Shown here piece by piece: positions 54,821 through 64,000 of a DNA stretch of 64,000 bases. The DNA is taken from positions 186,001 to 250,000 of the forward strand of contig JAGFMI010000029.1 in assembly GCA_021030905.1 (NCBI GenBank), in the 5' to 3' direction. The number at the start of each line of letters is the position of its first letter. Within the stretch, counting starts at the first letter, position 1. Made by a program: the position numbers and the translations under genes. The stretch is from Pyrenula massariospora (taxonomy: Eukaryota; Ascomycota; Eurotiomycetes; Pyrenulales; Pyrenulaceae). Below the pieces are notes generated by a model that searched no databases, was not told the origin of the DNA, and worked only from the letters and a program-made list of their open reading frames with translations.

Positions 54821-55819
54821 ATGCCCACGGCCCAGGAACCCAAACCCACCCCGCACATCGTCTGCCTCGAAACCTGCCACTGCGACATCCCCCCCTTCTC
54901 CTTCCCCCACAAATACACCTCCTACCACCAAACCCCGCCCGCCTCCGTCGCCCCCCGCCTCCGCACCGCCACCATCGCCATCACCTGCGTCGTGCCCGTC
55001 ACCCCCGCCGACCTCGACGCTTGCCCGCACCTCGAGCTCATCGCCGTCATGGCCACGGGCGTCGAGTGGGTGGACAAGACCGCCTGCCGGGAGCGCGGCG
55101 TGACGGTTATCAACTGCCCCGGCAGCAATATCCCCGCGGTCAGCGAGCATGCGCTCGCGTTCTACTTTGCGGCGAGGAAGCGCGTGGTGGAAATGACGAG
55201 GCTGACGAGGGAGACGGAGGAGTGGGTGGAGAGGGGTACGATGAGGGGCAAGTTCACGGAGGGTTTGCCGCTGGGGTGTCGGGGGGAGTGTGTTGGCATT
55301 GTTGGGTATGGGATGTTGGGGAGGAGGATTGAGGGGTTGATGAGGGGGGTGGGGATGGGCGAGGTTTTGGTGGCGGAGAGGAAGGGGGTGGACACTACGA
55401 GGGCGGGGAGGACGGCGTTTGAGGATGTGCTGAGGAGGGCGAGTGTGCTAGTCGTGTGCTGCCCGCGGGACCCGAGCACGCTCAATCTCATTGATGAGCC
55501 GGAGCTGCGGCTTATGCGCAGGGAGGCAATTATTATCAACGTGGCGCGGGGTGGGATTGTGAATGAAACTGCGCTAGCTAATGCCTTAAAGGAGGGCAGC
55601 ATAGCCAGTGCGGCGACCGATGTGTTCGATGTAGAGCCAGCAAGCCCCAAGACGTCGCCGTTGCTGGCTGATGACGTGCCTAACCTTACGGCCACTCCAC
55701 ACATCGCGTGGTACGCGGCTGAAACGATTGTCCGGCTGCAACAACTGCTCAAGGAGGGCGTAGAAGCTTACGCTGCAGGCCAGCCTATCTATGTGCAGGT
55801 AGACGGCCGGAATAGATGA
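54821..55819 (+). CDS. D-isomer-specific 2-hydroxyacid dehydrogenase
   Basis: 332 aa from ATG 54821 (MPTAQEPKPTPHIVCLE). An in-frame ATG at 54710 would add a 37-residue basic leader (MLTKSCWPRAALSIPARPRV...), which could be a mitochondrial signal. NAD-binding domain: GECVGIVGYGMLGRRI (G-x-G-x2-G). Catalytic set: Arg in NVARGGIVNETAL, Glu in DVFDVEPASP, His in TPHIAWYA. The substrate domain shows MATGVEWVDKTACRERGVTV and INCPGSNIPAVSEHALAF. Family members reduce 2-keto acids such as glyoxylate or hydroxypyruvate to D-hydroxy acids; substrate unknown. The coding part is notably GC-rich. It converges on the NmrA-like gene with only 3 bp between the stop codons. Confidence 0.88.
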   Translation: MPTAQEPKPTPHIVCLETCHCDIPPFSFPHKYTSYHQTPPASVAPRLRTATIAITCVVPVTPADLDACPHLELIAVMATGVEWVDKTACRERGVTVINCPGSNIPAVSEHALAFYFAARKRVVEMTRLTRETEEWVERGTMRGKFTEGLPLGCRGECVGIVGYGMLGRRIEGLMRGVGMGEVLVAERKGVDTTRAGRTAFEDVLRRASVLVVCCPRDPSTLNLIDEPELRLMRREAIIINVARGGIVNETALANALKEGSIASAATDVFDVEPASPKTSPLLADDVPNLTATPHIAWYAAETIVRLQQLLKEGVEAYAAGQPIYVQVDGRNR

Positions 55820-55822
55820 CGT

Positions 55823-56854
55823 CTAATCTTTCTTCTCTAAACCCTTGATGCTCGCCGTTAACCCTTCATATGCTCGAAGACACTGCGGGATCGCCTGCCT
55901 AACTTGGTCCTCCAGGGTCTCCATCTTCGGGTTTCCAAGCACGTCGTTATCTGTCTTCTCGTAGACCGTCCCGCCCTCCGTCCAGATTCGCCTCAACGTA
56001 GCCAAAGTCGCCGCTGGGTCGCCGTCGGCCCATGCTTTTGCCTCGATCTCGCGTAATCGATCCAGTGACGTATAGGACACGTTCAATTTCTTACCGTACT
56101 GCTTTTCTAGCTCGGCGACGATCTCGTGCTGCGTTGCGTAGAAAGAGTTGACCTTCAAAGTCTTGTTCTTACTCGCCTCCAGGCGCAGCAGCGCTGCTAC
56201 TAGGAGCTTCCCGACACTGAGCAAATTAGAAATATCTCCGCTTCACACAAGGGGAAGATGGACAACTCACTCTGCCATAGCGGTAAACCCAATCTTCTGC
56301 TCTCCGTCTGCCGAAAGTACTATCTTGTTCTTCTTGAGATTGAACGTCCCGACTTCTTCATTGATGGGATTTGCCCGAATAAAGAGATCTGGATAGGGCC
56401 CCGTAACTAGATACGTCCATTCCAAGTCCTTGACGGTCTTCATAAAAGCGCGCACTTTAAGCTTTTGCTGATGCGGCTTCTCATCGGCTGACTGCGGTGA
56501 GTACTCGATATCTGTCCCGTACTCAGAGGGAAAGAAGCGGGTCACATTCGGGGTTTCTGACGCCCACTTGATGAGCTCAATCTGCTGTACAATGACATTC
56601 CGACCAACACAGCTGATGACGGTGTCAATGTCAGCATAAGCCTGCTTCACATCGTGCTCATTCCGCAAATCTCCCACCAAGATCTCAACACCTTTAGAAC
56701 GCAACCAGCTGATTTGACCGGATTTCTCCTCGATGGTCGACGGTGAAGTGAAGATGGCGATCCGAGAGAAATGCTCCTTTGCATCGATGACGGCCTGAGT
56801 GATGGGTCGCCCAATTACGCCTGTCGCGCCAATGATTAAAACGTTTTGCGGCAT
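55823..56854 (-). CDS. NmrA-like / isoflavone reductase-family NAD(P)-binding protein
   Basis: Exons (minus) 56854..56271 and 56216..55823 give 325 aa. The 54-bp intron (GTGAGT donor, CTCAG acceptor) restores FTAMAD-VGKLLVAALL. The Rossmann motif is VLIIGATGVIGRPITQAVID (G-x2-G-x2-G). Further landmarks: EILVGDLRNEHDVKQAYADI, VISCVGRNV, VTRFFPSEYGTDIEY and WTYLVTGPYPDLFI, typical of atypical SDRs of the PCBER/isoflavone reductase kind. Roles in the family range from NADPH-dependent reduction of phenolic compounds to redox sensing. Its place between a dehydrogenase and a regulator suggests an enzyme of the same pathway. Confidence 0.88.
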
Positions 56855-57161
56855 CCTGTGCTCCGATGGTGAAATAGGTTGAGTCACGAGACGTTGAACT
56901 TGCCCATTTAGCCCAAGTTGGAACAAGAAAATGTCAAGACGTTCAAGCGAGACTGTTGAGTTTTGGCTGCCTCTAATATTTGGTCTGGTGCAATGGAGGC
57001 TGCAGCGATTGTTGAATCACAAGGGTTCAAGACATTCGGCAGGTCGGAAATAACGAACACCGAATTGCCCCGAACCCGACTCGCTGAAAATTTAACGCTG
57101 GTTTTTCTGGAGACAATAGCATCTCACATTGTGGTAAATCTGATGGAATCAATTGTAATAT
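56855..57161. other. Short intergenic gap
   Basis: Promoter of the NmrA-like gene and 3' flank of the Zn2Cys6 factor. Nothing else seen. Confidence 0.5.
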
Positions 57162-59030
57162 TTACCCAACAAAGCCGCCACGGGTTAAAGCTGGGAGCAA
57201 CCTCTCTGAAAGCTTGCGATAAGTGTCCAGAAGACCAGCCATACCGGGCCAGCGCTCAGCACACCATGCTAGGACCACGACACTTGAGCTTGAGATCTCG
57301 AAGATGTTACTGAAATTGATCACTCGGCTTTCGAAACTGCTCTCAGTCATTGGTCCAATCGTAGGAACACGCCCATCAAGCGCCAATAGACTGTGTGCTA
57401 GGATGGTCATCGCAGCAACGAAAATGTAATGCGCTGATATTATTGTCATCGGAAATGCGCCCAATTGAGAATTATCCGGAGCACGCAGCATCCTGTGATA
57501 TATTCGCATGATTTCACAGGAGGACCAGTAGTTATCTGAAGGGATCTTGTCCATTGATTCGTTCGTGTAAGCGGAGGAACGAGTGTTAGATAGCGCCTTT
57601 AGCATGAGTGGTTGAAAGAGAAAGCTGATCGTACTATGATATCCGAGGTCTGCAGTAGACGAGCCGACGCCGGTAAGACTGTCCTCAATTTGCAATTCTT
57701 GCCTCCACGCAAGAAGGTTGAGGAATTTTGCCCTATACCATTCCAGTGGGAGATTCGGCGGTTCCGCAGGGGCATAAAGTTCGCGATAGATTTCGGAGCG
57801 GAGATACACAAGACGGTATTGATGCGCAATGGAGATGACCTGCAGCGAAGCATGATCTGCCAAGGGCGCTCCGCTGATACTCCAGGGGTATTCAGTTGTG
57901 ATAATGTCTTCGGGCAGGTCCGACGGGCGTCCAAACATTTGGCCTACAATCCTCTCAATGGTGTAAAGTCCCCAAAAGACACCTCGCCGGCGCCTCTTTT
58001 GAAGTTCGTCCTCGGTTCTGCCTGGCTGCTCTGTGTGGTAGCCGAGCTCGACGCTGAGGCGACAAGCGTAATCAAGTAACTTCCAAATGTCTCCTTTCTT
58101 TGGATGAAAGAGACAAAAAACGCAGAGAAGTAACAACGCCTGAAGTGAGTCGGCAGAGACTGCGCTTGTCACTTCCTCAACAAACCGTGACGCTTCATGA
58201 TAGAAACGTAGGCTCTCAGCAAAATAGGTGGGATGATACCGGGAGAGATTAGCAGAGGCAGCAGCACACATGATACTAACACGAAAGAATTGGTGAGCTT
58301 CTTTGCTAGAAATCTGACCACCGGTCTTTTCACATATTGCCAGATAGGCTTCGATATCTCCAGGTAGATTAGCTTCATTAACAAAATCGTAAAGTACGTT
58401 GGTCGACTTCATGTACAGACTGATTAAATCCCGGATGTTGGTACGGCTTGGTGGCGAGGATGTCACCTCTAGGCTATCGTTTGACTTGTTCGACAAAGAG
58501 TAGTCGATGTACGATTCGAAAGTCAAGTCTGGGAGCTTATCGCGAGCATGGGCCATGATCTCAACCATGAGGGCAAAGACGGAGCTGGAACCATAGAATT
58601 GACTGCCTTGGCCAACAGCAAAATGCTTGTCAAAGGAGACTTGAGGTATTGGATCTGCCCCTGAATTCTGGGCTATTGAGGGCGTCTGAGCTGCAACATC
58701 CTCCCGATCTTGATGGGAGGGTCTGGGTCCATCGTCGGAAGCAGAAGATGGCTTGATCGTCTCTTTGACAGCGCGCAATCGTTCGAGACGGATCATTAAA
58801 TTTTGGACGTATCTAAAACTCTTATGAGCGGGTCCAGCATGGGTAGTACAAGACCTCTGGGCGGCTTACTCCCTTGGAAGAGTGAGTTGTAGGGCATGGT
58901 CGTAAAAGGTACATTCTGCGTGCGCTTTCTGACAGAGCCGGCAAGCCGGCAGTGCCGTGTCACATCGTCGACGAAGTCTCCTACATCGGGAACAGGTTGG
59001 AAGCAGTTCGTTCAAGGGTGGCTGAGACAT
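57162..59030 (-). CDS. Zn2Cys6 transcription factor A
   Basis: Exons (minus) 59030..58870 and 58812..57162 encode 603 aa; the 57-bp intron has GTAAGC and TTTTAG borders. The zinc cluster is in exon 1: CSRCRRLRRRC-x6-CRLCQKAHAEC, starting at residue 13. After the intron comes a short dimerisation helix (YVQNLMIRLERLRAVKETI). The fungal-specific middle homology region (PF04082-like) spans about 180-420: FFRVSIMCAAASANLSRYHP, LLLLCVFCLFHPKKGDIWKL, RLSVELGYHT, RRRRGVFWGLYTIERIVGQM, FGRPSDLPEDIITTEYPW. It probably binds CGG half-sites. Upstream of the NmrA-like gene on the same strand, it may be its local regulator. Confidence 0.9.
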
Positions 59031-59597
59031 CTTCCTACTTGATCAGGGCGACTCGCGGAGTTGTGCGTCGCTCACAAGAGACTGATGTCTAAAAGGCGGA
59101 CGTCGGCGGAGAAGTGGGGGAGCTTCCTGCACTGCAATATACAGATGCGTCTGACTCCTTTTGCTGCATCGACGATGACCATGCTAGTCTTGAGAGACAC
59201 TCGCTGTAAAGCATTGAACATTGGCTTATAGACCGGCCCTGCACGTAGGCAGTCATCGGTTTCAACATCTAGTGGCGAGCGTACATCCTTTCTTAACAGG
59301 AGATATTGAATTTGTGCTAAGATAAAGCTCCAAGAGACTGTCTACATAAAACGCTTCAACTCATTCTTTTCAACATATCTTCATCCCTCATTAACGCTCG
59401 GTATGATAAAAATATGCCCTCCCAGCATAAAGATCTGTAGCATACTCCGTGAATATACAAACGCCTTTCATTGCTTCAGCATCCCATTCGTTGGTCATGA
59501 AATCTTTGCCATCATCATGGTATTATAACAATCATAATCATAATCCCAGCGCTCACCGGTAATGAGATGCAACAGGATTGGCGTGCTAACGAAGAGG
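59031..59597. other. Intergenic, no supported gene
   Basis: Promoter region of factor A and 3' flank of the LaeA-like gene. Nothing else recognised. Confidence 0.5.
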
Positions 59598-60717
59598 TTA
59601 ACTGTCCGGCTTTCTTCCACAGACGAAATGAAAGTGACTATAGATATGCAGCCGTGGATTCTTGAAGTCTTGCTTCACTCCCTCGATGATGGTCTGCGTC
59701 TTTTCTATAGAGAATCCGAGGGTACGTGTGAAGAAGCCTAGTGTGAAAGAGTCCGCAGCGTCAAACATTTGGAGAAGTTCGTAGCGGCCGATCTGTTTGA
59801 GTTCGGGATCTTTTGGCCAAGCTCCGATAGGCACCTTGCGAAGGTCAGCTAATGTCCTCATCAGGGGAGAAAAAAATTTCGGACCTTGTATGGCTTGTCT
59901 TCCACGTCCTGAAATCCTGCTTCTTTAATCCATTGACCATGCAAATGCGAGACGTCCAGCCGTTTTCCGAACTTGGAGCTTGCCTCGTCGAGAAGCTCAC
60001 ACCATTCGTTTGCCCACTTCGCGTCTTTAAGGGTGTCATCATCACAGAGCAAGGAGCAGGCATATTCTTGCATTTCAAGCCAGCCTCCAGGCTTCAAATT
60101 GTCATAGCACTGTTTATAGAACTTCTTCCAGTCCCCGATGCTTCCAGCCATTCCACGCCCATGAATATAATCAAATTTCGCATCACTCGGATAGACCCAT
60201 TCGGCTTCTAAGTCATCGACGACGAATTTGCAATTCGGAGGAACCCAGGATGGTTGAATTGGGGAGATGTCGTTTCCAATAACCTCAGCGGACGGGTACA
60301 TGTCTGCAAAATCCATAGCCCATATTCCGGTACCGGTCCCCATATCCAGCACTCTGCCCGGGCTGTTACCTATCGGAGCCGTGTGCAATCCGCCTCCAAG
60401 GAGAAGCTTGAAAATGTGATGTAGGAGGTCAAGTCGATCCTGCTCTTGTTCATCATTTGGAAGCGTATACTCTCCAGCTCGGTACGCATGATAGCGCCTG
60501 CCATTTTCGTATTGATAATTTCGAATGCCAGAGGTAACGGATGTAGAATAGTTGCTAAAGTCGTCGCCACTGTCCCCAAAGGCCGAGTCTAACTCGTTGG
60601 AATTCTATCCAGGTCAGTTAATCCCAGATCAAAGTGCTCCAAAATTACCTCTGCCTCAAGAGGGGCTAGATTTTGGACTGCAGCACCTGGCGCCGCAGGT
60701 TGACCTTCTTGCGACAT
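59598..60717 (-). CDS. LaeA-like SAM-dependent methyltransferase
   Basis: Exons (minus) 60717..60649, 60604..59885 and 59834..59598 give 341 aa. The second intron has the unusual donor GTCCGA; removing it joins DKPYK to VPIGAWPKDPELKQIG, as the family requires. Layout: NENGRRYHAYRAGEYTLPND-type entry (here YENGRRYHAYRAGEYTLPND), motif I VLDMGTGTGIWAMDFAD, post-I strand AEVIGNDISPIQPSWVPPNC, then FVVDDLEAEW, FDYIHGRGMAGSI, LKPGGWLEMQEY, and a C-terminal IYSHFHFVCGRKP. This is the TAM/LaeA-like group, mostly of unknown substrate; LaeA itself is a global regulator of secondary metabolism. Divergent from factor B. Confidence 0.9.
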
Positions 60718-61353
60718 GATCAGAGATCACCGACTGTGACCTTGATTAATAGGATCAGATGACGTAGAGGCCGGGCAAAGTCTCCAGCGAGTACTCATTG
60801 GAGCTGTAGGATGTGAAAGCTGTACATGGCATTCTCTGCGCCCAAATTGCGCAAGGCGTTCAAGAGGGATTCAACTGTGCCGCTCCGCCACTAGACGAGA
60901 GCTTGGATTTCGTGAACCGGTTTGAAGGAGCCCCCCAGACTGGAGGCTGAGCCGTCGCAACTGCATGCCGACGAGAGAGGAATATCTGTAAGCAGAGGTC
61001 ATGCCTATCTGCTTGCGCGCTCAGCTAGGCGAAAGGGTCGATCGACCAATCTGGACTCTGAGCCCTCGAACAGTTGGATGGTGGTGGAGCTGATCCCGTT
61101 GATGGTGGCTGCAGGTTAGCAAGAGGCGGTCTAGTTGACGTGGGCCGTGCGGACGAAGTTCACGTCAAGGTGCCCAGTCGTGCCACTTCGCGGATGGTGG
61201 GGAACGAGCCTGCGCGGCTATCGATAAAGCCAGCCGAGCGCTGGGCCAGGATGTTGAAGACCACATCTGTCACGGCGACCATGCCAATGAAGGTCGCAAT
61301 CCCGCCGTCTGAAAGTTCAGTGCATGCAGGCCTCGCGGGAGGGATAGGGGCGG
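60718..61353. other. Divergent promoter region of LaeA-like gene and factor B
   Basis: 636 bp shared upstream space. A plus-strand frame (61074-61388) overlaps the start of factor B in another phase and is rejected. Confidence 0.5.
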
Positions 61354-63417
61354 ATGGCGGAATGCCAGCGGAGCGTCCTCTCCTGTAAGCGATGCAGGGT
61401 GAGGAAGATCAAAGTATGAGAAAGCCTCAGAGCCAGGATCGACACTGACGGACGATAGTGCAATCGCGCTCTCCCGTCCTGCGCCGCCTGCGTGACCGCC
61501 AAAGCTGTCTGCACAGGGTTCAGCTCTCATCATGAGCCTCAGAAAGACATTCCGCGGAGCGTCGTTCAGCATCTTGAATCTGAGATCGCCCAGCTCGAGA
61601 AGGAATTGGCCTACAATGGGAACCTCGATGATCTCAATGCGTCGGACATCTTGGCTGGAATGCCCTTACGGGGAGGAAATGTCGCGAAGCAGGACTTCAA
61701 GCCCCCCTTGACGCAGCAAGACGAAGTTCCACCTCACGATGCTGCAAAGGAGAACATTATGCGGAGTGGAGAAGTTCAAGCTGTCATTAGTGCTACGTTG
61801 CCGACCGGATGTGGCCTGACGGATTTGATATCGAGAGTGCGCATGGGCTTGACACCTTCAGTGATTGCTGGAGACGGTCAAAATCCAATTGCACGCCGCT
61901 CGTCGTTCAGCAAGCCCAATGACACCGCTGTCAGAGCTACCTTGCTGAAGAGCATACCGTCCCACATCGTCAACGGGCTGATAAGAAAATATGTTCAGAA
62001 AATTCTACCAATCTACCCCGCGGTATACGAACCCACCGTTTGGAATCAGCTAGAGAACGTCAAGAATGCTCTGGCCGCCGTGGACGTTCCGGTGGTGGCA
62101 CCATCGTTCGATTTTTTGATCATCTACCTTTTACTTGCTATATCCGCGACACTGAGCAGCTCGAAAAGTGGCGATCATTCACGCTGTATGGCCTTTTCAG
62201 GGTCTCTCTTCGAAGAGGGTATACGACATCTAAACATCCGCTCCCATGTACCGTCTGATCTGGCGGGATTACAAGCAACATTACTGATCCTGCAGTACGC
62301 CACTATTAATCCTCGCTGTGCCAATGTGTGGATCTTAAGTGGCGCTGCTATGCGATCTTGTCTCGAGCTTGGACTTCACCGTGAGCCTCCCAACACTTCA
62401 GAACTCGACGCTTTAACTCTGGATCTAAGACGCCGCATGTTTTGGTGTGCATATGGGATGGATCGTTGCGCGTGTGCGGCGCTTCAGAGACCGCTTTCAA
62501 TTCCCGATCCCGCAATCAACACCAAATTTCCAACACCTTTGGATGACAGGTATATTCATGAAACAGGCATTGATGCTTCTGGTATCGAGACCAAGTATCA
62601 TGCTCTCCGTTGGATCCAATTCAGGCGTCTGCAATCCTCAATGGTCGAAGTACACTTCCAGAATAAACCTCTCGATCCGGAGCAAACTTGGGAAGATTGG
62701 CTCAAGTCTATGGAGAGCAGGCTCAGAGATTGGCATGATACCTATAAAGACGGTCATGAGCTTTCTGAATTTTCCCTGTCTCACGGATTGGCCTCGTTAC
62801 ATCGTCCTTCTCCGAGAGTCCCTTATCCGGCTCCCGAAAGCCTGCAAGCAGCCTTCGAGGCAGCTTCTGCTTCCGCAAGGTCCCTTCAACAACATATTAG
62901 TTCTGGGTTCTACCGTCGATTTTGGCTGTTGGCTCATCATACTCTCGAGGCCGCAACTATCGTCTTATTTTGTCTGCGACATGGATCAGATACGATCTCT
63001 CAACACTTCAGCTCAGACCAGATCTTTGAAATGACAAAGCTGTTCACGGCGAACTTTTTGGCCATATCGTCACAAGGCTGGTCAGAGGTCTCCAAATATG
63101 CCGAAATTTACGAGCGATTGTTGGGACCTCTGCTCGAATCGACCTTCTCGCAGACGCCGCCGCCACAGCACAACTTCGGCCCTGCGCAAGACGCTGAGCT
63201 GTTAAGATTGCTATATCCCGGACCTGCACAATTGGATAAGCTCCGGTTTGGTCGTAGCGTAACCGAGGATTTACCTGGCTTCGATATGACTTTGTTCAAT
63301 CCTAGTGAGTGGGGCCTGGGAGACGGCACGCCGAACGTGGCATTTCCAGGAGGGTGGGATGTACTAGATAATGCAGGAATTGGGCCAGAGGAGCCTCACT
63401 TAGTCGAGGGTCTTTGA
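61354..63417 (+). CDS. Zn2Cys6 transcription factor B
   Basis: Exons 61354..61413 and 61459..63417 encode 672 aa. The 45-bp intron (GTATGA donor, GATAG acceptor) splits the zinc cluster: exon 1 gives SCKRCRVRKIK and exon 2 continues CNRALPSCAACVTAKAVC, so the full set C-x2-C-x6-C-x6-C-x2-C-x6-C appears only after splicing. A linker IPRSVVQHLESEIAQLEKEL (dimer coil) follows. The fungal-specific TF domain covers about residues 190-430: LLILQYATINPRCANVWILS, GAAMRSCLELGLHREPPNTS, RRRMFWCAYGMDRCACAALQ, RPLSIPDPAINTKFPTPLDD. The tail is Pro and Asp rich, possibly activating. It lies head-to-head with the LaeA-like gene. Confidence 0.92.
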
Positions 63418-63587
63418 GTGGCGAGACATGGGAACTTTTCGAAAGCTGATATCTTAAAGTTTTCAATTGTTATTTAAGAGCGCTGCGTTGACGAAATGTC
63501 ATTTACTCGTACATGCTTTTCAATCCTTGAACAAATTCATCGCACGATAAAGGGTATAAGCTCCACAGTGCCTAGCAATTCCAACTG

Positions 63588-64000
63588 TCACGATATACCT
63601 CTCTTCTTCTTCAAATCTTCACGCACCTGCTCAAAAGGCTCAGTCCCAACCTTAGCCACAACTTTTTTCTCGGTAACCAACAGCTCTTCTTCGCTAAATA
63701 TGACGCCAACTTCTGCGCACTTCTCATACATCGTCCGCATTGATAGCATCCACTCGGCTAACAATTTCGGTTTCACAGCGATGTCAGTATCGATACTGGG
63801 AATCTTGGTCTGCAGCTTGTCATTTGCCCAAGACCGCCCTCCCACAAACTGTCTCCAGAAGCAGAGCGAGCAGGCTCCATTCCGGAGCGGTCGGGTCCAC
63901 TTTGAGAGCTCAGGGAGTTCTTCGTTAGTCAGGTCCTCCTCCGGCTTTGAGACCAACGCAGTGAGGTTTTCTGGAACGGTAGGGAGTTCGGCTACTGCGG
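63588..64000 (-). CDS. Partial gene at right edge, unknown function
   Basis: The frame ends at 63588 and stays open to the right edge, so the N-terminus lies outside. The visible 136 residues read AVAELPTVPENLTALVSKPE, a C-x2-C pair in NGACSLCFWRQFVGGRSWAN, an amphipathic helix LLAEWMLSMRTMYEKCAEVG, and a basic end VREDLKKKRGIS. No family recognised. It converges on factor B with a 170-bp gap. Confidence 0.5.
   Translation of the reverse strand, partial: AVAELPTVPENLTALVSKPEEDLTNEELPELSKWTRPLRNGACSLCFWRQFVGGRSWANDKLQTKIPSIDTDIAVKPKLLAEWMLSMRTMYEKCAEVGVIFSEEELLVTEKKVVAKVGTEPFEQVREDLKKKRGIS

Noticed and set aside
55162-55752. 196-codon minus-strand frame
   Set aside because: Antisense to the dehydrogenase, which carries a full set of catalytic motifs.
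1-64000. tRNA or rRNA genes
   Set aside because: I looked for T-arm-like GGTTCRANNCC and rRNA-like blocks on both strands by eye and found no convincing case; a covariance-model scan would be decisive.

Overview
The window is chromosomal DNA from a filamentous ascomycete (Pezizomycotina). Short introns of about 45-120 bp with GT..AG borders are everywhere. The gene content is fungal: two Zn2Cys6 transcription factors, a LaeA-like methyltransferase, an F-box/ankyrin protein, a DUF3431 protein, a CorA-like protein, a Mid2-like wall sensor, an RgsA-type RGS protein and several small secreted proteins. I cannot name the genus. I see no rRNA, tRNA, CRISPR array or virus-derived element. Exon borders were placed by hand from splice signals, reading-frame phase and family resemblance.

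Layout. 0.7-6.3 kb: YCII-domain protein, a Tc1/mariner-like MITE, a six-cysteine secreted peptide, an 18-bp tandem repeat and SWC4. 6.9-13.0 kb: CorA-like transporter, PEP mutase/isocitrate lyase-family enzyme, F-box/ankyrin protein. 14.5-19.4 kb: two secreted proteins of unknown function. 20.4-24.0 kb: p24 cargo receptor and RGS protein, followed by about 2.3 kb without a gene. 26.3-31.8 kb: RUS1/DUF647 protein, a tandem pair of related cysteine-rich secreted proteins, DUF3431 protein. 33.1-37.2 kb: polynucleotide kinase/phosphatase, Mediator subunit 18, a small conserved protein. 38.3-46.0 kb: a doubtful secreted ORF, PARP-like protein, PEX19, a coiled-coil protein, a Ser/Asn-rich secreted protein. 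46.9-54.0 kb: Mid2-like sensor, then a ZIP zinc permease and an Mn-type CDF transporter read outward from one 1.65-kb intergenic region. 54.8-63.4 kb: D-2-hydroxyacid dehydrogenase, NmrA-like reductase, Zn2Cys6 factor, LaeA-like methyltransferase, second Zn2Cys6 factor. A partial gene runs off the right edge.

Housekeeping genes (SWC4, PNKP, MED18, PEX19, p24, ZIP, CDF, RGS) alternate with lineage-specific secreted or unknown genes. The last 9 kb looks like a small regulated metabolic cluster, although no polyketide or peptide synthase lies inside the window. The best leads are the paralogous secreted pair, the divergent metal transporter pair, the two-regulator cluster, the MITE and several secreted proteins I could not assign to a family.
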